NCBI RefSeq assembly: GCF_001949145.1
Contig: NW_019091392.1
Location: 1,566,526 to 1,621,794 of the forward strand
Length of the DNA: 55,269 nt
Source: Acanthaster planci
Lineage: Eukaryota > Echinodermata > Asteroidea > Valvatida > Acanthasteridae
Direction: 5' to 3'
A model generated the notes under the pieces. That model made no database searches. It worked only from the letters and a program-made list of their open reading frames with translations, and had not been told where the DNA came from. Shown piece after piece: positions 42,673 through 55,269 of the stretch. Each line of letters begins with the position of its first letter. The stretch's first letter is position 1. The position numbers and the translations under genes were made by a program.

Positions 42673-45600
42673 AAATGGACCATTAAACGTGACCATATAA
42701 ACACGCTTAATATAATAAGAACAAGTCCGACTCTAGAGAAACAAACACAAGCTTCTTATCATAATTCCTGTTCCCGGAAGCGCTATTGAAGTGTTACGGT
42801 TGAAGCCTCATTCAATCTCGTGCACACACACAAAACAGTGTATTAATTGAACATCATAATGAATGTTAATTTCATGTTTTCAATCCATTCTTTCCATTTC
42901 AGTGAAATTTCATGCAGCGGGATACAAACTAAAACATGTCAAATTCCCCCCAAAAATGTCAAAAGCCTAATTTTAAAATGAAATGGACGTGTTCATGGAT
43001 TGTAGTCTGTATGAAGGTTATGCTGGTACATTGTTAGTATTTACATGAAATACAAGTTTTCCAGTGTTCAATTTTTTATACGGTTGACTATTTGGTTCAT
43101 TTTCTCGCATAGCCCAGTTCTTCATATTTTTAGAAATATTTTTCACAGGTCGGAATGGTTTAGGTACTTCCCTGCAGTATGCAACAGATGGTAACCTAGG
43201 CTCACTTTCATGGAGCTGTAAAAAACAGCCGGATATCAGCTTCTTGTTGATGAAAGTTTTGTAGTTTTCATGCTGATTGCAGCAACTTCATGGAATCGGC
43301 CCTGTTTGAGGGATGTACATGCATGCAGTATTTAGGGTACAAACTATACAAAGACTGGCCTAAATTTTGTTTATGCATTCTAAACTGTAATCCCAATGCT
43401 GCCTGTGGATATTGTTATCTGTATAAAGTGTAAATAGTTTTGAAAGATGTAATGACATACATGTAGTTACAAAGATGAAATCGCAACTCAAATACAGCAA
43501 AATGCAGTATGATTTCCAATCCACACCGCTGTCCTTTGAGGTGATTTTATTCAAGGATGTTGATATGCTGTATGGTTTGTGTTACGTCAGCCAGGATCTC
43601 AAGTCGTATTCTGTGCCGTCGATTTTGTTCACAAGAAATAAGAGTGGAAGAGGAAATGTTGAGAAACTGGCTGGTTTGGAAGGCATGGCTGACAGTACAA
43701 GTAAGAAAATTGATTTAAAAAATTAATTTTAAAAAATATAAGAAATCTGCATAATTGGATGCACAGGGGTGGCCACGTTGAAGGCATTAATCACTACAGC
43801 ACAGTTGTTTCTGCAAACATCCTCTGAGTTCATGTTAGACAGAATGGCATTCATGTCTGTGAATCATACTGGCCATCGAGCATGGTTAATGACTGAAGGG
43901 GGGTTTGGGCAGGGTGAATTGCCAGGGATAATATGTGGGTGATATGGCCTGACTTTTCCAGAAATTGAGATATTTTCATGTCTTGATTCTGGAGAAGTTT
44001 TTTTCATTTTCATTGATATATCCTGTAACCACTGGGGTAGTAGAAATCAGTTAGTGTACAGGCAATACAGGTATCATTTGCAAGTTTATAAAAGTAGTTA
44101 TTTGACAAAAGTGCACTTAAAAATCCCCTGTTGTGTTGAGGTCAATAAATGAGAATAGATTTTACAGATATTTGATGGAGCAAATCTGAACTGGTCTATG
44201 TAGAGCGGGACCCAGTACAAGGTTCATCTATAAAAAAGACCACCAGTCCAGACTTGACTGTGCTTCATCATGCTGAGAAATTAAAATTTCAAACTATGTG
44301 CTAGCTTTGTCATGACGGATAACAGGCTACATTAGGAAGGGGCCGCTCCTTCATACAACTCTTTTACCAAAAAGAAAACCTACAAACACACCAACTGCTT
44401 GTTGTCATGGTGTTCACATACCACTTTATTACAAGTGTTTGTACAATATTTACAGATCATTTTCCCCCTGCAAACAGCTAGCCTAATTATGTACACTGTA
44501 CATTTTCCCTCGCAATTTCAGACAGGGAACATAGAGAACATTTTTTCAATTAGTTTTGTTGCTGTTCAGGCTCTCGACACTTCCTTTCTATGTGAGAAAC
44601 CTGGGGAAAAAAGGAATTGTTTTTTGAAACCGAAACAGCAAGTTGGCCATTTTAATCCTTTTTATATCCCCATTGACATCAGCCTTTCAAACCTGGCTTT
44701 CGGCCATTCAGGGGTGGCATGTTTACATGACTTATAGTCTTTGAGGGTTAAGGACTGACACGGATGCCTGACACAAATGGTGATCTACATCAGGTGAGTG
44801 ACACCATCTCAAAGCCAGTCATGTTCACCCAAACTGTTTTCAAGTTTGTGCTCTTGAAATAATCGCAAAGGGGTTAAAAAAACTCTTTGAGTTATTTCCC
44901 TTGCAGACGATGGCACAACCAAACGCTGAAAGCAAACGGGGAAAAAGTTCGGATGGGAGGTCGGTAACCGGCTAGACCCATCCAGGGTACACACTCGCCA
45001 TGGCTTTCTCTTCATACACAGACAGCTAGCTGGCTCCCTACATTCATTAACCCACATCTGCGCAAAAAGCTTCGAGTGCAAGCAATGGTAGGTCTTTCAC
45101 CCTCGTCAGTAAGGGGCTACACAATCCCACCTGTCAGCATATTCTCCCCCCCCTCCCCCCCTCATGCCATGCCGACGGCTGGCAGTAGAAGTCTCATGTC
45201 TCGGGCCCAAAATGACAAGCCAGCCTCCAGACGGCCAATGTACGCCATCATAATGACACAGTGCTAACATACGCAGACAGCCAAGCCTGACCACTGATCG
45301 TTCCCAGTCACGAGTCGTTTCATGTAATCCTATCTGTATGCAATCAGTTATGATTAAGCTCCCCTTTCCAAGTAGGGCATCACACACAACGTCAGGTGAC
45401 TCATCTTATAACCTATCTTCTCTATGTGATTTGCACATATCACCTCTCGGGCCTTCTTTCCACGAGGCTCGAATTGTTTTTTCTTCTTTCCTGGTCTCTT
45501 CCCAGCCTTGGTTCTGTGTTGTCTCTGTCGAGTGACTGCACATTTCAGAGGCATCAGATTTGATGATACACTGGATTAATAGGCTGCAGGCAGTGAGGGA

Positions 45601-47341
45601 AATTCACACCAGCTAGGGCTGTTTTCCAAAATTTGATTATGTTTTGACATTAAAAAAACCTTAGATGTTCCAGTTGCAACTGTGTAAATTATGGCCACCG
45701 ATCAGCAATACAAATGTGCTTCAGCCCTACGGTAGCTGTCCAGCCAACTATACGTAGTAAAGCTGTCACAAACAACTACAAATGGCTTTTCCTTTTGTTA
45801 GGCGAGTGAGTGCTTTCTTGCATGGGAAAACTCCAAACTTTCTTGCTTGAAAAATTCAAATAAACACGCACCAATTTTCCCACAAAGAATATATGAAACC
45901 AAAATTCTACAGTTGCATAACCAGGGTACATGTACATTTAACAGGCTGGCACTTTGGGGGAGGGGGTGAATTCCTGGAGAGCGACACTCAATAGGCTCAG
46001 TTCCAGCTAAAACACTAAGGTGGGGGGAATGGGGCACAGGGAGGGCACTGGCCTTGAGCAAGGGGATCTGTTCCATCCATGCCCCTCCCCCAACATAGTT
46101 ATACCACTGCTGTCCAACAACTACACTGAATGCTGTGTATGTACATCTATGTGCATTCAGTCAAAGACCAGTCTCACTTGGTTTGTACACAGTCTGGATG
46201 CACTTGTGACCCAACCTACATGTACCAAGATGATTCTCAAATTGTCAGACCTGCACTGGAATTACAGGCCTCTTATTTAATCTTGCCTGCTGGCAATCCA
46301 TGTGTACAGGAACTTGCATTGTTTTGACTGATGTGCTGCATGTAACTGCATTCCTTGGGATGACTATTGACATGCATGTTTCCATGCAAAGAACCTTTCT
46401 CTGACTGCAGGAGTGAAAATGGCACTTGAGACTCACGTCGATATGGGAAATTGAAGGTCTTACGATTTCAGACAGACTTTGGATATATGATTGACAAGAG
46501 GTCATTTCTAAAAGAAGAGGTTATGAATTGTCAAATCTAGGTAACTTTTCTGATTTGAAAAACATACTTTAGATTTTCACGATCTTTCACTAATAACATC
46601 ACACAAAATACAATTAAAGATTGTAAACTGAATACAATATCAAGTCAAGATAAATAAATAAATCCAATTCCATTTTGTTTTCCTTCTTTCTCGGTCATAG
46701 ATAACAATGTGCACCTGCTTAATTTTCATCTCGAACAAGCTGACACATAAAACCACCAGCAAAGGTGTGTATGTTTATATATGCGGTAGCCTGACACTTT
46801 ACCAGTCCGACGTTCACCGATTTCAGTATACTGTTTGACAGACTTTGAGGGGAGCTGGGTGAGGGTATAATCTGGGACTTCTCAGCCACTAGGCTAAAAC
46901 AGCACTGCCACGCCTACCCATATGAGTTGGTGTACTGTGTGGGGACACCGGTATGCCCAATTTTCATCTGACTTCACACAAACAGGTAGCATCTTCGCAT
47001 GGCCTCTGGGTATTAGCTGTGCTAAACATTGGAGGTCAACTCTTCTTCTCTTGTTAGCACTGAGCGGGCATTTGTCCATGCAGCCTGTGGCCTTGACATG
47101 TATACCTGAACAGGTTATTGCCTCTCAGGCCCAAGAAACCAATTCCCCCAAACCAGGGCACACAGTCTTAAGATGTCAACACCATCACCTCTGAAATTCC
47201 CCTCTATTCCAATGGCTGGCACTTAGTTTATTTCAGCCAAGATCAACAATAAACACACAACTGCACCTGAACTTTTTCCCTCCCCTAACATCAAAGGACG
47301 AAGCCACGCCAATAAATATATTCCTGCGTCTGGAAGACCCA
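42673..47341. other. Intergenic, no recognised gene
   Basis: An 83-codon plus-strand frame (43475-43726) ends next to a donor-like GTAAGA but has no recognisable motif and no partner exon that I can find. A C-rich tract lies near 45140-45165. I see no other structure. Confidence 0.35.
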
Positions 47342-47388
47342 CTACTCCAAGTCATCAATGTCAAAGCCGTCTTGGTAGTCCTCCATAC
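47342..47388 (-). CDS. Candidate 3'-terminal exon of an unidentified minus-strand gene
   Basis: On the minus strand a long pyrimidine tract ends in GCACAG, followed by 47 nt encoding MEDYQDGFDIDDLE and TAG, with two bases completing an upstream codon. The acidic C-terminal peptide behind a textbook acceptor is what makes this exon likely. I cannot name the protein. Upstream exons would lie at higher coordinates. Confidence 0.45.
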
Positions 47389-47940
47389 CTGTGCATTGGG
47401 GGAAAAAATACAAAAGGAAAAATAAACGAAAAAACAAAGGAAAGAATCCATCATGCTGTCAGTAAGGCACATTAAGTATACATTGGGCTCCAAGCGATTA
47501 TCTATACAACTTCATTGGCAGTCTGGCGTGACGAAATGAAACATTCACAAATAAACAGTGGGCGACAGATGAATGTGCCAACTCCTGACAAGTGTTGACG
47601 TAGCCTCCAGGTTCCGGTAACATAAAAACACATCAATCTTTGGTGGCTCCACTGTTATTTTTCTTTTGAAATTCCTACACCTTGGGGCTGTAACTGGGTT
47701 GCGTCATGTCAACAGTTTAGCGAATCTTGGAAGTTTGAAATGCTCAAAGGTTCATGTGTTTCTGGCATACTTTCATCAATCAAATCAAAGCCAAAAAAAA
47801 AAGACAAGCTAAGGATGGAAGTTGGAATTTTAATTGGCGCAAAATGGGCATTTACCCATTGAACCCGAAATAAACTGTTATTGCTTCTATGCACAGTGCT
47901 TTCTGACAGCCAGTTATAAAAGTCGCATAGTGGGCATATT

Positions 47941-48007
47941 CTGATGGGATGTGAACCCACAACCCTTTTTTTTCCAAGTGCAGAACCACTCAACGTACAA
48001 CCTTGCT
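47941..48007 (-). mobile_element. tRNA-like SINE fragment
   Basis: On the minus strand 47960-47946 reads GTGGGTTCACATCCC, a good box B, preceded by a weaker box A-like TTGAGTGGTTC. An inserted A-run (T-run on the plus strand) disrupts the body, so it is not a working tRNA. Confidence 0.5.
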
Positions 48008-48009
48008 AC

Positions 48010-49366
48010 ATGTACTGTATAGAATCCTTTTATCATGTACTGTACCTACATGTACATGTATACCTATCTAATGCAGCGATAGCTAAATGTAGATCCATTC
48101 ATTGGCATACCTGTCATAAGCACTCTGAAATTTGTTAGTTGGTACATGCATATGTAGGTCTCCTGAGTGCTGAGCACTTTTCATACAAGCGTGCTTACAA
48201 TACCACAGATCAGGACAAATGTTGTCTACTGATCAAGGAATTCTGCCTTTGTAATCACCATTCTATATTCAGGCCCTTCACACAGAAATATGGTGCTAAA
48301 CCTGTAAGTCTGGAGCTGCACATGTAATCTATATGCAAAATGGCATTGCTGCTAACATAGAGGTTTCTGCAGAAAGACGTAGAAAGCTGTAAAATTGGAG
48401 CCTTCCTATGAGCAAAAAAAACCCTACTGGAAAATTTCAGGTCTTATGCCAACACCATTTACTTGTGAAGCTTGCTACAGAGATTGTTTTTTGGTAACCT
48501 CCCCGAAATATTACCCAACTTGAAACACTCTGTAACAGAAGAAATAGACTTTGCTTCAAATTTGCTCAATCACTCGCTAAATCTTCCCAATATTGTCACT
48601 TGTTACCATCAAATAATTCAGTATTTGTGAGACTAGGAAATCCTTACCCATTTAAACTAATTTATGTGCAGAACAGAGAGGTATAAAACTGGTCCTAGGA
48701 TTCAATCCCTCATTAGGCTCTAGATTAATAGCTTTAGTTGGTATTGTGGCTTTGTTCAGGAGATGCAGCTTCTTGTACCCAACAAATTTTAGCCATTTTT
48801 TTCTTTTTAAACTGTATGTCTTTAATGGTTTTAACAAGTTCATATCACTGAATTTAACATGCTTCTTTTTATCAGTTCTTGTTATTTTGTAAGATCGTGT
48901 GCAATTCAACCTTGATTTGTAATGAAACACCATAATTAAATAGAGAATGCTAAGCAAAAAGGTGTAGTGAATTTCAAAAAAAGGCTGAATTTTAAGTTCT
49001 GAATAGGCTAAAATGATGTTCTGGCAATATATTTAAGACCTACCGTATTGAAAAAAATTTCCAAAAACCCAACCTAAAAATGGAATGAAATTTCTCTTAA
49101 AAAGTGCTGAGTCATGGTGAGTTGCACTTTATTGCATTTTGATCAGACTGTATACTTTTTCTCGGTTTTTGGAATAGGTGTAAGATATCTTATCTGTCAT
49201 TTACTAACTGACGTATGAAAATCTGCCAACCAATATTTTGGTCTCCAGGCCTGATTTCCAAAGAGGTGGGTCAAATTCAAGTGTTGTGTCTTGGGTACTT
49301 TGTACATATAGAGTCTGTGTGTTTTGTTCAAAGTATATGGACAAGTACTAGCCCTCCTTTCAATAA
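48010..49366. other. Non-coding stretch
   Basis: AT-rich sequence with no conserved frame. It would be intronic if the minus-strand exon pair (51843-51940 and 47342-47388) is real. Nothing structured was seen. Confidence 0.3.
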
Positions 49367-49712
49367 ATAAGCCCACAGAGTCCTGCTAAGGTTGATCTTT
49401 ATACCAAAATAAGTCCACAGAGTCCTGCTAAGGTTGATCTTTACACCAAAATAAGCCCACAGAGTCCTGCTAAGGTTGGTCTTTATACCAAAATAAACCC
49501 ACAGGGTCCTGCTCAGGTTGATCTTTCTTTACACCAAAATAAGCCCACAGAGTCCTGCTAAGGTTGATTTTTATACCNTTGATCTTTATACCAAAATAAA
49601 CCCACAAAGTCCTGCTAAGGTTGGTCTTTATACTAAAATAAGCCCACAGGGTCCTGCTAAGGTTGATCTTATACCAAACTAAGCCCAAAGAGTCCTGGTA
49701 AGACTGATCTTA
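49367..49712. repeat. 42-bp minisatellite, about 8 copies
   Basis: Unit AAGCCCACAGAGTCCTGCTA followed by AGGTTGATCTTTATACCAAAAT; unit starts at 49371, 49413, 49455 and 49497 show the 42-base period. The period is 14 codons, so the minus strand shows a repeating 14-residue open frame that is probably accidental. A single unresolved base (N at 49578) marks a likely assembly join in the array. Confidence 0.93.
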
Positions 49713-51060
49713 TACCAGAGATACATGTATTTTGTGGCCAGTAGCCTGGACATAGGGCCTTTAGCAGTACATGCAAGGTTACACAAGAGCAAATCGGTAT
49801 ATGCAATTTATACACAATGTGCTCTTTATCAACTAAATAGACTGTACAGTAATTATTACTGGTTGTATTCTCATGATGGCTCCATTGGCGAAAAGAACTG
49901 GATCTAGCCTACTAAAAACTCTTATTTATTTATTTGTATTTTTATTTGTTATTTTTTGTAGACTAGAGTACTGAGTTCAAGTGAACAAAAACTGAGCTCT
50001 GATGAACTGAAATGTTCCTGACAGAGAAATTTTTAGATTTATACTCAAGTGGCAACTGAATTGATCGCGATTGGGCAGTGTGCCTCTTTGAAAACATCCA
50101 ATGCAGTTGCAAAGAATATTGGGAACTGGTACGAACAAGGAGTAAAATTTAGCCATATATGTCTGATGCTGTCAGGTCTAAAATTAAGAGATTCAAGGAG
50201 TGTGAGCCAAGTCTTTAAAACTTTCTGGATATCTGCACGTGTAAATCTGAAGCTTTCCATCTTTTAGATTACAGACAACTGTACCACAATCCATTACAGA
50301 GACAACTGTAAACCGACAGTACGTTTGTCCAAAAAACTACGATTGTCACAAAAACAAGGTTCCAACAGTTGACAAAATATCATAGTATGAAACAAAGAGG
50401 ACTGAAGAGAGGAAATATCAGCTGAGAGCATGCCATCTATGTCATATCAAACAGGCTTTTCATCTTCACCAAGGAATGAGGCAGCCGAGACAGAGAGCAG
50501 TAATTTGAGCCCTACCATTGTGTGAAAAAATGAATAAACACAATTCCTCTGCCAAAACTAGCCCAATTTTGTGACGGGTATGGACTCAGTAACAGAGCTG
50601 GAGCAGCTGCTGCAAACTTACTGCAGCATTCACTGATTTCAACACTGTATCCAAAGATGGCAACAACTGATCACCACAAACTGGCAAGGGAAAGGAAACA
50701 TCTGCGATGTTGAAAGTCTGATTGGAAGGAACTAATCAGTAATTTTTAAGTTGACAGAAAAAGAGATGCAACTCTTTCTCAAAATAAGGTTGGTAACAAA
50801 GTCTGCCCAATCAAGGTCAGTCACAGAAGACCACTGTGATTATTGCAGAGCCTGGAGAACATCACTTGCAGCATGTTACCCCAAAAAGTCAGAACATGGA
50901 GTACATGCAAATATTACCAAGGCGATCTACGCGTTTCTAATTTCAAATAACTTACAGAGCAAAGTAATGGTTGTTGGAAGAGATGGCTTTAAATGCAATG
51001 TTGGATGGCAAGCATATGCATGTTACACAGCATTCAACTACATGTAGCAATACTCTTTAC
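49713..51060. other. Non-coding stretch
   Basis: Overlapping opposite-strand frames near 50045-50267 are shadows of each other. The stretch is A-rich with no recognised domain or RNA gene. Confidence 0.3.
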
Positions 51061-51068
51061 CCTCTCTG

Positions 51069-51112
51069 ATGGTCATACTCCAGGCCGGCGGTCATACTCC
51101 AGGCTGGCGGTC
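51069..51112. repeat. Short tandem repeat, two and a half copies
   Basis: GGTCATACTCCAGGC-GGC is repeated twice and begins a third time. It is too short to classify. Confidence 0.8.
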
Positions 51113-51842
51113 ATTCAGTGGACCATTAGGAAAAACTAACTAAAGGAACAGTTTTGAGCACACAGGAAGTGGGTGGTTTAAGAGCACTGATATTAGTTAC
51201 TTTAAGGAAACAAAGAAAAGAAAAACTAATCCACACAAAAAGAGGAACCAGAGCTGAAAAACCTTTAAAGGGGATGGGCCATGTACATGTTGGGTTAAAT
51301 TGACGTTACATGATAGTTTTCAACTGTCTTACAAATAGTAAGTTGGATTAGCCCATCTTTTATGTCATTAAATCAGCAAAACTTGGCATTTTCTGAGTGC
51401 TTTTTTCAGTCTCCGCTGGGGCTCTCAATCTGTCAATGAGGGCGGCAGACAAATCTTGGCAAAAATGTGGCATCATAGGGCAGACTTGACTTTCCAGACC
51501 AGAATGCATACATGTAGTTCTGGCAAGAAAGTTTATTGGTCCAAGCAAGTGACTCGTAGTGCACGGCGAAAAAATGTCGGAATGGAACACCAATTCTGAC
51601 GAAGTAGGCCAGCCTAGCTATGGACAAAAAACTACCCCCCAATATCACTAAAACACACAACAAAAGAACCAAACTGGCGAAAGAGGTAAAAGACAAGGAA
51701 GGCTGGCTTTCCTAGCAGACTTTAAAGACAAATCCTAACCCAACGTCAACCCGTTTAGCGTCACCTGGTTTTGCTGGTTATAAAAGACAGTTATGTCTCT
51801 TCAGAGAGACAAACTATTTTTAAAATGGTGCAGGAAAATTAC

Positions 51843-51940
51843 CTGTCAGTGTTCTTCCAAGGATGGATTTGCACTGGGGACCACCGAGCTTGCCATCCTT
51901 CCATCCTTGGAAATAGTTGTTCAGGTACCCGCTATTCCAT
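51843..51940 (-). CDS. Candidate penultimate exon of the same minus-strand gene
   Basis: The minus strand keeps a frame reading WNSGYLNNYFQGWKDGKLG then CKSILGRTLT and ends at a good donor (GACAG then GTAATT). It leaves one base, exactly the phase the 47388-47342 exon needs (joined Gly). The acceptor is weak and could be at 51940 or 51931. A 16-base stretch inside it is an inverted match to a nearby tRNA-like element, so part of the exon could derive from a repeat. Unidentified product. Confidence 0.3.
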
Positions 51941-51966
51941 CTGACTTGAACCAGCCAGCCAACACC

Positions 51967-52040
51967 GGCAAGCTCGGTGGTCGAGTGGTTAAAGCCATCT
52001 GCACTAGTAAGCAGGAGGTCGTGGGTTCGAGTCTAACCTA
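51967..52040 (+). mobile_element. tRNA-like SINE body, plus strand
   Basis: Box A-like TGGTCGAGTGGTTAA near 51978-51992 and box B-like GTGGGTTCGAGTC at 52021-52033, with CTGC/GCAG arms between them. The 5' and 3' ends do not form an acceptor stem and the anticodon loop is eight bases, so it is a tRNA-derived repeat or tRNA pseudogene. Its first 16 bases recur inverted at 51879-51894. Confidence 0.6.
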
Positions 52041-54475
52041 AGTACGTTTGTGCATTTTCTCACAAGCCTTTGGGGACAAACACTGAGGCAATATTTCTTG
52101 TGCCTCATCAGCTCCTTCAATGTTGCTTTCTTCATCAAATGAATAAGACAAACATGACAACTGATCACTGTCAGGATCAAAAAAAAGCATCAACGCTGGA
52201 ATTATCTTTGCTTGAATCTGATATGATGGTACTCGCTAATGCTACTGCGTTACGTACATTTCGACGTGTCCTTGCCTATTACAGTAAACAGTCGCCGCGA
52301 TGATGATGCCACGATTTGTGGGAATTTCTTCAGACAACTTTTGGTACCCGACAGTTGTTGTTTAGCTTTTGCTAAGGGAGTGAAATAAGGTCGTGAAGAC
52401 TATAATTTTTAACATATTTCCGTGCATTTTGAAATTATGCAGATGTTTTGCTTGTTATATGTATGTTTGATTTACGTGTTGATGCATGTTGTACAAGAAA
52501 TCTTCCCAGCACGACCCATCTCATTAAAAACAATTAGCTGGTTCACCATGGGGAGAAATTTCAATCCATTCTTAGGTTGGGCCTATTAAGAACTTAAAAT
52601 TCAAACTTTTTAAAAAGTTTCAAAGCAAACTTAAGCAACCAGCTACATGTATGATTGTTGGAACTCATGAGTGGATGTAAAGTGTCATAATGAAAAATAG
52701 TAATTAATAACTACATTAATGAAATTAAATACATGTATATCAGTGGGACTACGACAACTACCCACTATGCCCATGAATGCATACAGTAATGTCAATTGGA
52801 ATGAATACATGTATATGTACATAAAGTGTACGGATCGACTAAATCTGTGAACACTTTATAAATAAAAAGTTGAAATGCAAATAGGGATGGCATACTGGGC
52901 ACACATGTGTGCTGCAAAGATTCACTTTTAAATGTCAAGAAATTTCACATGCCCTTTGGAGAAGGCAACGGTGTGCGGATAACACAAACTTGAATACGGA
53001 CAGAGTGATTGTGGACAAGGGGAAGAAAAGCTGACGACTGACATTTATGTTCTGACATTCACAGAAAAATACCTCAAGGCAAACATGTTTATGAATACAG
53101 TGCGGGTGTAGCAACTGAAATGTCAAGTTAAGCAAACTCTGCCAATTTCTCTGGCATATGGCTTTTCATTTTAAACAACAGGGCTTTTTACACTTCTTCA
53201 CCAATCATGCGTATTCTCAAAATCTCTTGGGGGAAAAGACCGTACCAATCCCAACAAGACTCTGGGCGATTTTACACAAACATGGAAGGAAACTGATCCA
53301 AAATTGTGTTCAACAAAGCTGATATAACTGAGCAAATGAACAAGTTGATGCCAAAGCATCCACGTGGTTCTGTTCATACAGACCTTCGCTAAAGCTTTCA
53401 ATTGTCTCTCAAACCACTGCAAGTGGCTGGATAATGTCCAGAGGAGTCTACCCATCTGTTTGCAACATGATTCGCAATATCTGTGAGCAGTCAATGAAGA
53501 CGTGATTTATATGTCTTCTGGAGAGTACATGTCTTTGGACAGTGTTGGAGGGCTTGTTTTGCTTGGTAAGTTTTTCTACTGAAAATATCTAATTGCCTTG
53601 TTTGAACTGAGCCTTGTTTGAGCTCCATGTAAAATCAGCCAGATGCTATTTTTTCTCTCTCTCTTCATGAGTCACCTTAGGCATGCCATTTACAAAACAA
53701 AAAACACATCCAACACTAGTATGTCCAAAAAGTCAGAGCAGATATTAACCAGAAACAAGTTGGGAATCAAATCAACATGAACATCCGCTATATCCGCTAA
53801 AAAGTAGAACAGGCGAGCAAAAGAGAGGAAATAAAAAAATCAGGAAGAACAGAAAATCACCAAAATGCTGGGGGGAGGGGGAATTTAACAAGATGCCATC
53901 GGGCAGGATCCAGAACCCTGTCACAAACACCCCACCAACCAGAGGGAAGTATATGTTCCCGTAATGATGAAATCCAGAAGAGCTAACATCCGGATACTGA
54001 GTGGACAGAACATTTGAGAGCCAGCGTAGCTTTCATTAAACTGTCTCAGTGGATATGTCATCGGAAGAGAGAGAGAAAGAGAAAGGGGGAGAGAGCAGAA
54101 GTGTTTGGCATCTCGCTGGTTGACAGGTACCTGCGGTATTGAGGTCATGAAAATCTGGGCCACTGGAATTCAGGCCAGTGCTCCCCGGCAGTATGTTCTA
54201 ATGACCATGGCGTACGTGCCCTGATCCAACTTCTCACTCGGAGAAAAGGAAAAGTCTTCAAGATTCTGGTGGGCAATACATGTATTTGTAGCTTTTGGAA
54301 AAAAGTGGTTGCTGTGAGAACATCTCCTTAACCCCCCTTTGGTTTTACAGCACAAATATGCACAAGCGCCCACAGCCACTCTCGTGCATGTGTTTTCTAC
54401 ATGGAACACAAACATGCACAGGTTCAGTGTGTACACAGTAGATTGCCAACACAAAATGACCCAGGGTCTTTTGTG
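52041..54475. other. No gene recognised up to the assembly gap
   Basis: Short frames only. A GA-rich tract lies near 54066-54096. A minus-strand frame at 54454-54170 runs into the gap and reads somewhat protein-like (SEKLDQGTYAMVIRTYC) before a TGA, but no splice sites define it. Confidence 0.3.
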
Positions 54476-54620
54476 NNNNNNNNNNNNNNNNNNNNNNNNN
54501 NNNNNNNNNNNNNNNNNNNNNNNNNNNNNNNNNNNNNNNNNNNNNNNNNNNNNNNNNNNNNNNNNNNNNNNNNNNNNNNNNNNNNNNNNNNNNNNNNNNN
54601 NNNNNNNNNNNNNNNNNNNN
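54476..54620. other. Assembly gap (145 N)
   Basis: Run of N of unknown true length. Frames drawn across it are meaningless. Confidence 1.
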
Positions 54621-55269
54621 GTGACCCAAAGAGTGACTTCAGCATAGGAGGGTTTAAGCTAAAAATCCCTAAATCCTCCAACAGGTGAAGGATTTATGAC
54701 TGGAATGGGTGTCTTTTCAAACAACCAAGTTGAAAATCATACAGGAAACATTTGCGTAACACTCATGACACAACAGTCAGATGGCCAACCACATGAAACA
54801 TGTAATCAGGTATTTTGTCGACATGACACACACATACTCACAGTATATACTACATTATAATGAGCACATCTCCACATCCATAACCATAGGATACCAGAGG
54901 TACAAACATGTATGGAATGTCTTTGTCAGGAATAATGTGACAAAAAGAATTTTTCTGCCCAGCTCACTAGCTTCGAATGAAATGTCTGCTTTTTACAGCA
55001 AAACTTAAAAGTTCTTTGCCAAAACGTTTGGTGATATTCTCACAGCTGGTGGTGTCTTGAGTGCCCTTCTGCATCAATTTACAGGCGTATTTCCGAGCTT
55101 TTCAGAAAACTTACAATACCAGATAGAATGATAAACTACTAACTCAAATTTGGAGTGACTAGCAGCACGTGGATATATTCAGAGTCCAGTCAAGGCTCAC
55201 GTCAGTCACGCTCTGAGCTGGTGTGTGGACGTATTGGTCTTAACAAATCTCACTTCAAGTTTTTTCAAA
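54621..55269. other. Right edge, no gene recognised
   Basis: About 650 bases after the gap with short frames only and no recognised motif. Confidence 0.35.

Noticed and set aside
43475-43726. 83-codon plus-strand frame ending near a GTAAGA donor-like site
   Set aside because: Composition is mildly protein-like, but I could not find an acceptor, a partner exon or a familiar motif.
49470-49688. Repetitive minus-strand protein of 14-residue units
   Set aside because: The frame exists only because the DNA period is divisible by three. The repeat drifts at the DNA level without sparing third positions and contains an N.
51967-52040. Functional tRNA gene
   Set aside because: The internal promoter boxes are good, but the acceptor stem does not pair and the anticodon loop is the wrong size.
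54170-54454. Minus-strand frame with a protein-like stretch before TGA
   Set aside because: It abuts the assembly gap, has no defined splice sites, and its cysteine-rich upstream half looks non-coding.

Overview
This is a stretch of animal nuclear DNA. It has long spliceosomal introns with GT-AG borders, AT-rich spacers, many short interspersed and inverted-repeat elements, and two runs of N. The dispersed self-complementary word ACATGTAC, the GGCCTA-type words and several tRNA-derived SINE-like bodies point to a marine invertebrate. An echinoderm-like deuterostome is my best guess; amphioxus, hemichordate or mollusc cannot be excluded from sequence alone.

Left part (1-12.9 kb): three uninterrupted protein-coding copies of one gene family, two on the plus strand (39-1595, 5583-7316) and one inverted (12521-10671). 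A decayed fourth copy lies near 3865-4165. I do not recognise the family. All three proteins share a leucine/cysteine-rich N-terminal block, a central conserved block, two clearly related winged-helix-like units that end in a V-x-Y-x-(L/I/F) strand, a conserved WQQ segment and a basic C-terminus. This cluster is the best candidate for something undescribed.

Middle part (14.3-36.6 kb): a complete gene for CMTR1, the nuclear mRNA cap-1 ribose 2'-O-methyltransferase, in 20 coding exons (915 residues). I assembled it by hand. Every splice phase closes and the total of 2748 nt is divisible by three. The G-patch, the SAM-binding motif, the K-D-K catalytic triad, the guanylyltransferase-like region and the WW domain are all visible. 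A ZNF143-type site and a YY1-type site sit just upstream of the start. Introns carry tRNA-derived SINE-like copies, a small inverted-repeat element with an inner hairpin, a tandem array built from a tRNA-like sequence, and a 1.4 kb element with terminal inverted repeats.

Right part (36.6-55.3 kb): mostly non-coding. It holds a TTAA-flanked miniature element in the CMTR1 3' flank, 28-bp and 42-bp tandem arrays, a third member of a dispersed repeat found twice further left, two tRNA-like SINE-type bodies, and an assembly gap (54476-54620). A short terminal exon at 47388-47342 on the minus strand, with a possible partner at about 51940-51843 in matching phase, suggests the 3' end of an unidentified minus-strand gene running in from the right. 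No functional link between CMTR1 and the left-hand family can be shown from the sequence.
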